Origin: CBIHON01 sp966211965
Lineage (GTDB): Bacteria; Pseudomonadota; Gammaproteobacteria; Burkholderiales; Burkholderiaceae_D
Reading direction: 5' to 3'
NCBI GenBank assembly: GCA_966211965.1
Contig: CBIHON010000017.1
Span: 1 to 64,000 of the forward strand
DNA length: 64,000 bases
Shown: positions 37,691 to 45,615 of the stretch, piece after piece
Position numbering within the stretch: position 1 is the stretch's first letter
Layout of the letters: each line of letters begins with the position of its first letter
The notes under the pieces: model-generated
The model's database searches: none
Told to the model about the DNA's origin: nothing
What the model saw: the letters and a program-made list of their open reading frames with translations, nothing else
Translations under genes and position numbers: made by a program

Positions 37691-38403
37691 CTCGCGCTTT
37701 TTTCATCGGGCGCTGCATGCAGGCGTGCTTGCAGCCGCGCCATCACATCGGCCTTGCGGTTCACGTTTTCGCCGATGCCGGCGGCGGCCAGCTTGTTTTC
37801 GAGCGCCTTGTTGCCGAACTCGCCATCCAGCACTTCGGCCGCCTGCATGCGGTCCGCCATATCCTGATGGCGCTGCTTGATGCGCTCCAGCGATTCCTTG
37901 GCGCTCATCAATTTGGATCCGCTCGCGCCCATGCTTTGCGAAATCGTCGCGGTCGCCTTGTACACGCTCTCGGTGGTCTTGGCCATGGTCAGTTGCCGTT
38001 CATGTTCGCGCAGGGTGGCCTCGGCATTGCGGATCAATTCTTTCAAGCGCAGGATGTGCGCCGTGAATTCGGCGCGCGCCGCCGTCTGTTCGGCAAGCGC
38101 GGTTTCCAGATCGGCCACCTTGGCCGCGACTTCCTCGGCCAAGGCGGTCTGGTTCTTTTGCAGGGCTTGCATGGCCATGTCTTCGAATCTGCGTATTTCC
38201 GCCTGCAAGCGTTCGATCTCGCGGCCGGCCTGCATTTCCTTCGCCATGACCGCGGTCAAGTCTTGCTTGGCGTTGGCCACATGGGCCTTGGCTTCGACGA
38301 TTTCCTGCTCGTAGATGCCGGCGGCATTGCTATCGACTACGCTCTGGCCGATCTCGCGCAGGTTACCGCGCAACATCGTCAAAATTTTGGAAAAGACAGC
38401 CAT
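37687..38403 (-). CDS. PspA/IM30 (ESCRT-III-like) family protein, YjfJ type
   Basis: A 238-residue, almost entirely helical protein (MAVFSKILTMLRGNLREIG then long coiled coils with AMQALQKNQTALAEEVAAKVADLE), matching PspA/IM30, the bacterial ESCRT-III relatives that bind and remodel stressed inner membrane. The YjfJ-type paralogue of E. coli also follows a DUF2170 gene (yjfI), as here. None of PspB, PspC or PspF is nearby, so regulation differs from the classical Psp system. Ten bases separate it from the upstream DUF2170 gene, and its stop overlaps the start of the next gene. Confidence 0.9.
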   Translation of the reverse strand: MAVFSKILTMLRGNLREIGQSVVDSNAAGIYEQEIVEAKAHVANAKQDLTAVMAKEMQAGREIERLQAEIRRFEDMAMQALQKNQTALAEEVAAKVADLETALAEQTAARAEFTAHILRLKELIRNAEATLREHERQLTMAKTTESVYKATATISQSMGASGSKLMSAKESLERIKQRHQDMADRMQAAEVLDGEFGNKALENKLAAAGIGENVNRKADVMARLQARLHAAPDEKSAS

Positions 38404-38413
38404 GATGCTCTCC

Positions 38414-38842
38414 TTATTTCAGAAATTCAGTGAACACTTCCAAGGCTTCGATGGCATTGTCGGCTACCATCGCCACATCGGTCGCGATATCTTCGACCCG
38501 CGAATCGTGGGCCAGCGAGCCATAAATCACATAGTGCCGGCCAATGCGGCCGAAGTCGGAAAGAGGAATGGAAATATTCAAGTCGATCATCGCCTCCAGC
38601 ATCTCGGCACGGCGTTCCGGTTTGATTTCATCTTCGGTCCAGAGATAGCAGATGCAGAGGACCTGCGTCGGCGAGATCGTCACGAATACCGGCAGTTCTT
38701 CCTGGCCTTCGATACTGATGCGCATCACGGGGACGCCGCCCGGTTCGGTCGCGGGCAGCAGGCTGCTGCTGACGCCGATCGATCCCAGGCGCTGGGACAA
38801 CGCTGTTTCAATCCCAAGCAATTGGCGCATTGTTTCTTCCAT
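38414..38842 (-). CDS. DUF2170 (YjfI-like) protein
   Basis: A 142-residue cytoplasmic protein, MEETMRQLLGIETALSQRLG at the start. It has an alternating beta core (VPVMRISIEGQEELPVFVTIS, VLCICYLWTEDEI) and a helical end (ATDVAMVADNAIEALEVFTEFLK), the plan I associate with DUF2170/YjfI. Biochemical function is unknown; it is the constant first gene before YjfJ-type PspA. The ATG at 38842 has AGGAGG five bases upstream. The leader of about 63 bases begins at the palindrome-covered promoter at 38898-38940. Confidence 0.85.
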   Translation of the reverse strand: MEETMRQLLGIETALSQRLGSIGVSSSLLPATEPGGVPVMRISIEGQEELPVFVTISPTQVLCICYLWTEDEIKPERRAEMLEAMIDLNISIPLSDFGRIGRHYVIYGSLAHDSRVEDIATDVAMVADNAIEALEVFTEFLK

Positions 38843-38897
38843 GGTTCCTCCTTGCGTGGCGCTGCTGGTTTTTGTATTCGTTGAGGTAGTCGGCGAA

Positions 38898-38940
38898 GAC
38901 ATATTATGTCAAAGTATAAGTGTCCGACATAAAATGTCAA
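38898..38940 (-). promoter_or_regulatory. Promoter with paired GACAT-N3-ATGTC operators
   Basis: Read on the minus strand: -35 TTGACA (38940-38935), 16 bases, -10 TATACT (38918-38913). Two perfect 13-bp palindromes flank the -10: GACATAAAATGTC (38926-38938), overlapping the -35, and GACATATTATGTC (38898-38910), covering the predicted start site. Their centres are 28 bp apart. A third symmetric word, TGTCCGACA (38921-38929), lies in the spacer. This is the layout of a tightly repressed promoter for the DUF2170-PspA-flotillin-ATPase operon. The rest of the gap to 39111 holds no gene. Confidence 0.8.
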
Positions 38941-39111
38941 GGTGTTGAAAAAGTGCAATTCATGCCTTGTTGCGGCAATCAAATAAAAATGATCTGGTTC
39001 AAAGCATGAGATTTTTTGGATTCCCCGTTTTATCATCACACGCTTCTTTCCATTTCCCATCGAATGCGGCAGTGCGCCGACATCATCCTTGTCATCAATT
39101 GAAAGCCGCGG

Positions 39112-39555
39112 ATGCGCCTGTGGTCAATCCATCCCAAATATCTGGACCCGACGGGCTTGGTCGCCTTGTGGCGTGAGAGTCTCCTGGCGCAGAAGGTCTT
39201 GCTTGGCCAGACCAGGGGATATAAGTTCCATCCTCAATTGCAGAGGTTTCATGCATGCCCCGACCCTGTTCTGACGATCGGCTGCTACCTGAATGAAATA
39301 TTGAAAGAGGCGGATCGGCGCGGCTACCGGTTTGACAGGTCGAAAGTCGTACGCTCCGGGGCCTGCGGGAAATTGAAAGTCCACAGAGGACAGGTCGATT
39401 ATGAGTGGGAATTGATACTCGGAAGGTTGGAGCGCAGGGCGCCAAACGTGTATGCCATGCATAAAATGCTTGTCAGTCCCAGGCCGCATCCGTTGTTTCA
39501 AATCGTGCCTGGCGGAATTGAAGACTGGGAGCGCATTCAAGCGCGATACGCTTGA
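39112..39555 (+). CDS. Pyrimidine dimer DNA glycosylase-like protein
   Basis: A 147-residue protein beginning MRLWSIHPKYLDPTGLVALWRESLLAQKVL, followed by TRGYKFHPQLQRF. This is the start of the Pyr_excise family (T4 endonuclease V relatives), which nick DNA at UV dimers or related base damage. The conserved N-terminal Arg-Leu-Trp and HP-YLD residues are present; T4 EndoV uses an N-terminal Thr amine, so removal of Met would expose Arg here and the chemistry is unsure. It diverges from the PspA-flotillin-ATPase operon across a 269-base gap. Confidence 0.78.
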   Translation: MRLWSIHPKYLDPTGLVALWRESLLAQKVLLGQTRGYKFHPQLQRFHACPDPVLTIGCYLNEILKEADRRGYRFDRSKVVRSGACGKLKVHRGQVDYEWELILGRLERRAPNVYAMHKMLVSPRPHPLFQIVPGGIEDWERIQARYA

Positions 39556-39588
39556 GGTTGATGGCGGCTCGGCATTTTGGGCGACCGG

Positions 39589-39783
39589 TTATTTTTTCGA
39601 CGGCTGTTGCGCCACCTGCGCTCGAATGCTCTCAAGTTCGGCATCGCAAGCCAATTCAATTTCCTGATCGCCTTTTACCAAGGCGAATACCTGGATCGCA
39701 TGGATCAGGTTGCTTTTGTAATGCAATTCCTTGACGGTGTCGTAGCCGAGGGCGTCAAGTACAAGTTGGAGCCGTGCATGCAT
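39589..39783 (-). CDS. Small protein of unknown function
   Basis: A 64-residue protein (MHARLQLVLDALGYDTVKEL to VAQQPSKK) with normal composition, regular hydrophobic spacing and a charged tail. It ends 33 bases from the convergent glycosylase gene. I do not recognise a family. Composition and position make it a plausible gene; length alone leaves doubt. The 153 bases upstream to 39936 hold no gene. Confidence 0.5.
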   Translation of the reverse strand: MHARLQLVLDALGYDTVKELHYKSNLIHAIQVFALVKGDQEIELACDAELESIRAQVAQQPSKK

Positions 39784-39936
39784 GGTCAGGGCCTTTCCGG
39801 CGCAGTCTTGGCTTGGAGGCAGGCCTGGATTTTCGGTTCCGGCTTCCAGCAGCTTCCAAATACGCTCATGTTTTCCGTTGTCTCGGGTGGATTGACGTTG
39901 CCTTGCAAGGATAGCAGAGCCGGAAACGGCGGCTCG

Positions 39937-40641
39937 TCAGCTTCGTCCTGTCACAGGGATTGCCGCACCGTGAATCGCACGCGCACCGTCGGACGCGAGG
40001 AAGACCAGCACGTCGGCCAAAGCTTCGGGCGCGACCCAACGGCTGGCATCGGCATTCGGCATGGCCGCGCGATTTTCCGGAGTGTCGATGATGCTCGGCA
40101 AGACGCAGTTGACATTGATGTTGTTGTCGCGCAGCTCGGCCGCCATGGCTTCGGTCAGGCGAATCACGGCGTCCTTTGCCGCACAGTAGGCGCCCATCCT
40201 GGCAACGCCTTTTTGCGCCGAGTTGGCGCCAATATTGATGATCTTGCCGCCGCCGGCTTCGAGCATGGCGGGCACTACCGCGCGCACTGCATGAAGCATG
40301 CTGCGCGCATTGATGTCGAACAGAAAGTTCCAATCCTGATCGGCAGTTTCATGTACCGGCGAACCCATGCGGAAACCGCCGGCGAGGTTGCATAGCACGT
40401 CGATCTTGCCGATGCGTTCGCCTGCTGTTTTGACGACGGCGCGGACTTGTTCTTGATCGAGCAGATTGGCCGGCGCGAACAGGCGTTGTGCATTTTCGGC
40501 GCCGAAGGCTTTTTCCAGGCTTTCCAAATGGAGGTCGACAAGCACGAGCCTGGCGCCGCGCGCTGCGAATGCTGCGGACACGGCCCGGCCAAGATTGCCG
40601 CTGGCGCCTGTCACCATGACGGTCTGGTTGTTGAAATTCAT
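39937..40641 (-). CDS. Short-chain dehydrogenase/reductase
   Basis: A 234-residue SDR with the cofactor motif TGASGNLGRAV (residues about 11-21), CNLAGG (NAG-like), the catalytic Ser in NIGANSAQKG and YCAAKDAV (YxxxK), and the C-terminal LASDGARAIHGAAIPVTG. The NAD(P) motif ends in GNLG rather than GxGxG, seen in some subfamilies. DLHLE after the second strand has an acidic residue, favouring NAD(H). Substrate is unknown. It lies 40 bases after phhB on the same strand. The start MNFNNQTVMVTGASG at 40641 fits the fold; a longer frame does not. Confidence 0.85.
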   Translation of the reverse strand: MNFNNQTVMVTGASGNLGRAVSAAFAARGARLVLVDLHLESLEKAFGAENAQRLFAPANLLDQEQVRAVVKTAGERIGKIDVLCNLAGGFRMGSPVHETADQDWNFLFDINARSMLHAVRAVVPAMLEAGGGKIINIGANSAQKGVARMGAYCAAKDAVIRLTEAMAAELRDNNINVNCVLPSIIDTPENRAAMPNADASRWVAPEALADVLVFLASDGARAIHGAAIPVTGRS

Positions 40642-40681
40642 GGGATATCCTTGTTGATTGAAGGTTACTGGAATGATCGTA

Positions 40682-40984
40682 TCAATTGGCGGCAAACCGT
40701 GCGAAGCAGGCGTCCACGTAACGCGCAAGATCGATGTCGCGCTGCGTCAGGCCGTTTGCGTCGTGCGTGGTCAGCGTGATGGCGACCTTGTTGTAGACGT
40801 TCGACCATTCCGGATGATGGTTGCATTTTTCCGCGGCCAGCGCTATCTGCGTCATGAAGGAAAATGCCTGGGCAAAATCGGCGAAGACAAACTCGCGGCT
40901 GATCGCATTGCGCTGCGCGTCATGGCGCCAGGCCGCCAGCGTGGCCAGGAGGGTTGCGGCAAGTTCGGGTTCAAGTTTTTTCAT
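40682..40984 (-). CDS. phhB: Pterin-4a-carbinolamine dehydratase
   Basis: Regenerates quinonoid dihydrobiopterin after aromatic amino acid hydroxylation. The 100-residue protein carries the signature AEKCNHHPEWSNVYNKVAITLTTHDANGLTQRDI, including the active-site histidines HH and the TTHD segment. It follows the aromatic aminotransferase gene by nine bases. No phenylalanine hydroxylase (phhA) gene is in the window, so either it lies elsewhere or the protein serves another pterin reaction. Confidence 0.93.
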   Translation of the reverse strand: MKKLEPELAATLLATLAAWRHDAQRNAISREFVFADFAQAFSFMTQIALAAEKCNHHPEWSNVYNKVAITLTTHDANGLTQRDIDLARYVDACFARFAAN

Positions 40985-40993
40985 TTGGTGTCC

Positions 40994-42184
40994 TCATAGT
41001 ACTTTGGCGATGGCGTCTGCGGCGGGCGCAATCGTTTCCTGCGTCAGCGCCGCCAGGCAAATACGGCCGGAGCCGACCAGGTAGACCGCAAATTCTTCGC
41101 GCAGGATGCGGACTTGCTCGGGACTCAGGCCGGTAAAACTGAACATGCCTTTTTGCGTGATGAGGTAGTCGAAGTTCCGCCCCGGCTTTTTCTCGCATAG
41201 CGCTGCATGCAGGCCTTCCCGCATCGCTTTTATCCGGCCGCGCATGGCAGTCAATTCATCGGTCCAAGCCGTGCGCAATGCAGGGCTGCCGAGCACGGAC
41301 GACACGATGCGCCCGCCGTGGGTAGCCGGGCTCGAATAATTGCGCCGGATCGTCGACTTCAATTGTCCCAGTACCGTATCCGCCTGGCATGCGTCCGGGC
41401 ACACCACGCTCAATGATCCACAGCGCTCGCCGTACAGGGAAAAATTCTTCGAAAAGGAACTGGCGACCAGGAAGCAGAGGCCTTCCGCTGCGAAGTGGCG
41501 CATTGCAAATGCATCTTCCTCGATGCCGTCGCCGAATCCCTGGTAGGCAATGTCGAAGAAGGGGATTAATTTTTGCTTGCGGATGAGTGTCGCGAGTTCG
41601 CGCCATTGTTGTTCGCTGAGGTCGGCGCCGGTCGGATTATGGCAGCATGCATGCAGCAAGACGATATCGCCTTCGGGAATCGCCTGGAACGCGGCCAGCA
41701 TCGCCGCAAAGTCCACGTGCCGGGTTTCCGCGCAATAGTAGGGATAGCTGTTGACCGTAAACCCGGCGCCGGAAAAAATTGCCCGATGATTGTCCCAACT
41801 GGGATCGCTGATCCAGATCCGGGCATTGCCGAACCAGGTTTTCAAGAAATCGGCGCCGACCCGCAATGCGCCGGAACCGCCTATGGTCTGCACAGTGGCG
41901 ATGCGTTGTGCGGCGACTGCATCGTGTTCTTCACCGAACACCAGATGCTGGACCTCCTTCCGGTACGCAGGCGCACCTTCCATCGGCAAGTAAGGACGGG
42001 CACCGGGCGACTCGAGCAGGGCCGCTTCGGCTGTGAGGACGGAGCGCAGCATCGGAAGTTGCCCCGCAGCGTCGAGATAGACGCCGATGCTCAGGTTGAC
42101 TTTCCCGGCGCGTGCATCGTTTTTGAAATCTTCGTTCAGCGTGAGAATTGGATCGCCGGGGTAGGCGTCGATGTGTTGGAACAT
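40994..42184 (-). CDS. tyrB: Aromatic amino acid aminotransferase (class I)
   Basis: PLP-dependent transaminase of 396 residues, fold type I, alpha subfamily. It starts MFQHIDAYPGDPILTLNEDFKND, with the PLP lysine motif SSFSKNFSLYGERCG, substrate-site segment HACCHNPTGADL, and the conserved Arg near the C terminus in GLSPEQVRILREEFAVYLVGSGRI. The tyrB-type aromatic assignment is favoured over aspartate aminotransferase by its phhB neighbour and a divergent Lrp/AsnC regulator. A longer in-frame start would run into the intergenic region. Confidence 0.85.
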   Translation of the reverse strand: MFQHIDAYPGDPILTLNEDFKNDARAGKVNLSIGVYLDAAGQLPMLRSVLTAEAALLESPGARPYLPMEGAPAYRKEVQHLVFGEEHDAVAAQRIATVQTIGGSGALRVGADFLKTWFGNARIWISDPSWDNHRAIFSGAGFTVNSYPYYCAETRHVDFAAMLAAFQAIPEGDIVLLHACCHNPTGADLSEQQWRELATLIRKQKLIPFFDIAYQGFGDGIEEDAFAMRHFAAEGLCFLVASSFSKNFSLYGERCGSLSVVCPDACQADTVLGQLKSTIRRNYSSPATHGGRIVSSVLGSPALRTAWTDELTAMRGRIKAMREGLHAALCEKKPGRNFDYLITQKGMFSFTGLSPEQVRILREEFAVYLVGSGRICLAALTQETIAPAADAIAKVL

Positions 42185-42273
42185 GGCAGTCCTTGTTTGT
42201 TGAAAAATCCGCCGGATGCTGCACGGCAGGTGCAAAGGGCACTTGGTAAAGTTTAGCGCGAGCGATGCGCAAT

Positions 42274-42323
42274 TTGTGAGCGTTTTGCATGCATGTTTTG
42301 TTAATATGCGCACAAAATGTGCA
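42274..42323. promoter_or_regulatory. Possible Lrp/AsnC control region
   Basis: In the 165-base gap between tyrB and the divergent regulator, TGCATGTTTTGT (42290-42301) faces ACAAAATGTGCA (42312-42323) as an imperfect palindrome with two mismatched pairs. A TAATAT (42302-42307) lies between the arms. Autoregulation by the Lrp-type protein is plausible, but there is no good -35. Confidence 0.35.
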
Positions 42324-42349
42324 TGACTTTCTGATGGGGGGAGAAAAAT

Positions 42350-42868
42350 ATGTCCGCTATTACCGTTGACCGATTCGATTTGCAATTACTTGCGGCGCTG
42401 CAGCGTGATGGACATGTAACGAATAGTGCGCTCGGCGACAAAATTCATCTGTCGACCTCGCAGGTAAGCCGGCGTGTGCAACGTTTGGAGGAAGCGGGCG
42501 TCATCGATCACTATGCTGCCATCCTGGAGCCGGCCGCGGTCGGCCTGGATGTCATCGCCTTTACCCAGGTAAGCCTGGATCGCCAGGGCGCGACGTCGAG
42601 CGACAAGTTCGAACGCGAGGTCGAGAAACTACCCGAGGTGCTGGAGTGCTTCGCACTGGCGGGCGAAGCCGACTACATGCTGCGCATCGTCGCGCCCGAC
42701 CTGGCATCCCTGTCGGAATTCATGGCAAAGCAATTGCTGCGGATACCGGGTGTCACCAACGTCAAGTCCAATGTCACGCTGCGCAAAGTCAAGGCGACGC
42801 ATGTGCTGCCGCTGGACCATGTCATGCGCGAGACAGAGAGCAAGAAGCGCATTCTTTTCTCGCAATAG
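42350..42868 (+). CDS. Lrp/AsnC family transcriptional regulator
   Basis: A 172-residue protein. The N-terminal winged helix-turn-helix (FDLQLLAALQRDGHVTNSALGDKIHLSTSQVSRRVQRLEEAGVI) is followed by a C-terminal RAM/AsnC effector domain (VLECFALAGEADYMLRIVAPDLASLSEFM). GGGGGAG eight bases before the ATG supports the start. Divergent from tyrB-phhB, it is the likely amino-acid-responsive regulator of that unit. The effector cannot be told. Confidence 0.92.
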   Translation: MSAITVDRFDLQLLAALQRDGHVTNSALGDKIHLSTSQVSRRVQRLEEAGVIDHYAAILEPAAVGLDVIAFTQVSLDRQGATSSDKFEREVEKLPEVLECFALAGEADYMLRIVAPDLASLSEFMAKQLLRIPGVTNVKSNVTLRKVKATHVLPLDHVMRETESKKRILFSQ

Positions 42869-42926
42869 GACGCAATAGGATTTTGACGCGCGTCCAAGAC
42901 TTGCGGCATGACCGTACAATGCTTGC

Positions 42927-42985
42927 CTAGAGCCTGTTATGAACTCAAGCAGAGGTCCCCTGCTTGAGTTCATAACAGGCTCTAG
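42927..42985. repeat. Perfect 26-bp inverted repeat
   Basis: Arms 42927-42952 and 42960-42985 are exact reverse complements with loop AGGTCCC. The arm reads CTAGAGCCTGTTATGAACTC then AAGCAG. There is no T-run after it, so it is unlike a standard terminator. Both ends are CTAG. It could be a MITE-like or REP element, or a stable mRNA hairpin between the Lrp-type gene and amn. Confidence 0.85.
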
Positions 42986-43032
42986 ACGCGGCCGCGACGG
43001 TCCTCGCGCCAACGAACTACAGGAGCCGTACT

Positions 43033-44538
43033 TTGTTCACCCCTCAATTCATCGCACCTGCCCGCTTCGACGATCCTGCCGCCGCGCTCGAACAGGTGCG
43101 CGCCATTTATGATCTCAGCATCGGGCATCTGCGCGAATCCCTGCAGCGTTTCGTCAACGGGGAAAATCCCGAAGCGCATGTGCGCGCCTGCTATCCCTTC
43201 GTGCGGGTGCATACCGATACCGTGGCGCGCGCCGATTCGCGCTTGTCCTATGGTTTTGTGGCCGGCCCGGGCACCTTCGAAACCACGCTGACGCGGCCCG
43301 ACCTGTTTTCGAATTACTACCTCGAACAGTTTCGCCTGCTGCTGAAGAATCATGGCCGCAACCAACAGGTGCAGTTGGAGGTCGGCACCAGCGCGCAGCC
43401 TATTCCTGTGCATTTCTCGTTTGCCGAACACGATCATATCGAGGGTAGCATGAGTGCCCAGCGGCGCTTGGCCATGCGCGACTTGTTCGACTTGCCTGAC
43501 CTGGCCGCGATGGACGACGGCATCGCCAACGGCACCAAGGAAATCCCGCCTGGCGAAGCACAGCCGCTATCGCTGTTTACCGCGCCGCGGGTCGATTATT
43601 CGTTGCAGCGGCTGCGCCATTACACCGGTACCGCGCCGGAACATTTCCAGAATTTCGTGCTGTTTACCAACTACCAGTTCTACATCGACGAGTTCGTGCG
43701 GCTCGGGCATGAAATCATGCAGCGCCCGGCTGACCCGCAGGGCGAGGATGCCTATATCGCATTTGTCGAGCCGGGCAACCTCCTCACGCGGCGTGCCGGT
43801 CATGCCGCGCAGCCGGGCGATGCGCTGGGCGCTGCGCTGCCGCGCATGCCGCAGATGCCGGCCTATCACCTGGTGCGCGCCGACGGCAGCGGCATCACGA
43901 TGGTCAACATCGGGGTCGGGCCGGCCAACGCCAAAACCATTACCGACCACATCGCCGTGCTGCGGCCGCATGCATGGCTGATGCTCGGCCATTGCGCCGG
44001 CCTGCGCAACACCCAGCAGTTGGGCGACTATGTGCTGGCGCACGGCTATGTGCGCGAAGATCATGTACTGGATGAAGACTTGCCGCTGTGGGTGCCGATT
44101 CCGCCCCTGGCCGAGGTGCAGTTGGCGATTGAAGCGGCGGTGGCCGAAGTGACCCAGCTCACCGGCTTCGAATTGAAGCGCGTGATGCGCACCGGAACCG
44201 TGGCGAGCACCGATAACCGCAACTGGGAACTGCTGCCGCAACGCACGCCCGAGCGCCGCTTCAGCCAGAGCCGCGCCATTGCTCTGGACATGGAAAGCGC
44301 GACCATCGCAGCCAACGGCTTCCGTTTCCGGGTGCCGTACGGGACCTTGCTATGCGTCAGCGACAAGCCGCTGCACGGCGAGATCAAGCTGCCCGGGATG
44401 GCGAATCACTTCTATCGCGAGCGCGTCGACCAGCATCTGCGCATCGGCATACGCGCCTTGGAATTGCTGCGGCGGCAGGGCGTGGACAAGCTGCACAGCC
44501 GCAAGCTGCGCAGCTTTGCCGAGGTGGCATTTCAATAG
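43033..44538 (+). CDS. amn: AMP nucleosidase
   Basis: Hydrolyses AMP to adenine and ribose-5-phosphate, adjusting adenylate pools. The 501-residue protein has the amn-specific N-terminal domain (FDDPAAALEQVRAIYDLSIGHLRESLQRF, YGFVAGPGTFETTLTRP) and a C-terminal nucleoside phosphorylase-like domain (MVNIGVGPANAKTITDHIAVLRPHAWLMLGHCAGLRN, LDMESATIAANGFRFRVPYGTLLCVSDKPLHGEIK). The start is TTG at 43033, supported by AGGAG at 43021-43025. E. coli Amn is 484 residues. It is convergent with the LysR gene, two bases apart. Confidence 0.95.
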   Translation: MFTPQFIAPARFDDPAAALEQVRAIYDLSIGHLRESLQRFVNGENPEAHVRACYPFVRVHTDTVARADSRLSYGFVAGPGTFETTLTRPDLFSNYYLEQFRLLLKNHGRNQQVQLEVGTSAQPIPVHFSFAEHDHIEGSMSAQRRLAMRDLFDLPDLAAMDDGIANGTKEIPPGEAQPLSLFTAPRVDYSLQRLRHYTGTAPEHFQNFVLFTNYQFYIDEFVRLGHEIMQRPADPQGEDAYIAFVEPGNLLTRRAGHAAQPGDALGAALPRMPQMPAYHLVRADGSGITMVNIGVGPANAKTITDHIAVLRPHAWLMLGHCAGLRNTQQLGDYVLAHGYVREDHVLDEDLPLWVPIPPLAEVQLAIEAAVAEVTQLTGFELKRVMRTGTVASTDNRNWELLPQRTPERRFSQSRAIALDMESATIAANGFRFRVPYGTLLCVSDKPLHGEIKLPGMANHFYRERVDQHLRIGIRALELLRRQGVDKLHSRKLRSFAEVAFQ

Positions 44539-44540
44539 TC

Positions 44541-45452
44541 TCAGGAAGACAAGGGGATGTTTTTTTGCCCGGCAAACAATTCGGCGATCCATTCGACGAA
44601 CACCCGCACCTTGGCCGACAAGTGGCGGTTTTGCGGGTACACCACATGCAGAGGAAAGGAGTCGGTTTGCCAATCGCTCAACAGCAATTCAAGCTGGCCG
44701 GATTTGAAGTAATCCGTCAGCGCGAAGGTCGGTAGCTGCACGATTCCCAGGCCCGACAGGGCTGCGGTCAAATAGGCGTCGGAATTGTTCACCGCGATCG
44801 GGCCGTTCAGGGCGAGTTGGATACGTTCGCCATCTTTGCTGAAATCCCAGTCGAAAATCCTGCCGGTCTTCGAGGAAAAGTAATTCACGCATCGATGCCC
44901 GGTCAATTCGCGCGGATGCGCCGGGCGGCCGTAGCGTTCCAGGTAGGATGGGGCGGCGCAGGTGACGAAACCGATGATGCCGACGCGCCGCCCGATCAGG
45001 GTGGAGTCGGCCAACTCGCCGCCGCGCACGGCGCAATCGACGCCTTCCTCGATCAGTTCCACCGGCCGGTCGCCGCAGCCGACATCGAGCCGGATGTCGG
45101 GATACTTTTGAAAAAAATCGCTTAATGCCGGAATGATGATCTGCACCAGGCCGGTTGGTATATCGATGCGCAGCCGTCCGCTGGGACTGGCCTTGGTAAG
45201 CGACAGCGATTCTTCGGTGTCCTTCACATCGGCCAGGATGCGCAGGCAACGCTCATAGTAAGCCGCGCCATCGGCCGTTACGCTTACCTGGCGCGTGGTG
45301 CGGTTCAATAGCTTGACGCTGAGCGCCGATTCCAGGTTGCGGATCAACGTGGAAACCGTCGCTTTCGGCATTTGCAGGCTTTCCGCCGCCTTGGTAAAGC
45401 CGCCGGAGTCGACCACTTGCACAAACACCTCCATCGCCTGCAATTTGTCCAT
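44541..45452 (-). CDS. LysR-type regulator of the RND efflux operon (CeoR/BpeT-like)
   Basis: A 303-residue LysR regulator. The N-terminal winged helix (MEVFVQVVDSGGFTKAAESLQMPKATVSTLIRNLESAL) precedes a periplasmic-binding-protein-like effector domain (SGRLRIDIPTGLVQIIIPALSDFFQKYPDIRLDVGCGDR). It is divergent from an llpE-adaptor-pump-channel operon, the arrangement of ceoR-llpE-ceoA-ceoB-opcM and bpeT-llpE-bpeE-bpeF-oprC in Burkholderia, so it is the likely activator. The start MDKLQAMEVF at 45452 is chosen over an upstream in-frame codon at 45536. Confidence 0.88.
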   Translation of the reverse strand: MDKLQAMEVFVQVVDSGGFTKAAESLQMPKATVSTLIRNLESALSVKLLNRTTRQVSVTADGAAYYERCLRILADVKDTEESLSLTKASPSGRLRIDIPTGLVQIIIPALSDFFQKYPDIRLDVGCGDRPVELIEEGVDCAVRGGELADSTLIGRRVGIIGFVTCAAPSYLERYGRPAHPRELTGHRCVNYFSSKTGRIFDWDFSKDGERIQLALNGPIAVNNSDAYLTAALSGLGIVQLPTFALTDYFKSGQLELLLSDWQTDSFPLHVVYPQNRHLSAKVRVFVEWIAELFAGQKNIPLSS

Positions 45453-45615
45453 GATTTGAAAAAATAAAAAAGAAGTCTCCTGACAGAACGTTGTCAGGAG
45501 GGTGGCGGCATGATGCGCAACAGGCAAGCGTTTCAATAAGCCGGAATAACTTTGCCATCGGCGGAGCAGGCCGGCGTCAGCAGCTTCGGTGTTCCAATGG
45601 AATGCCTCCTTTGTT

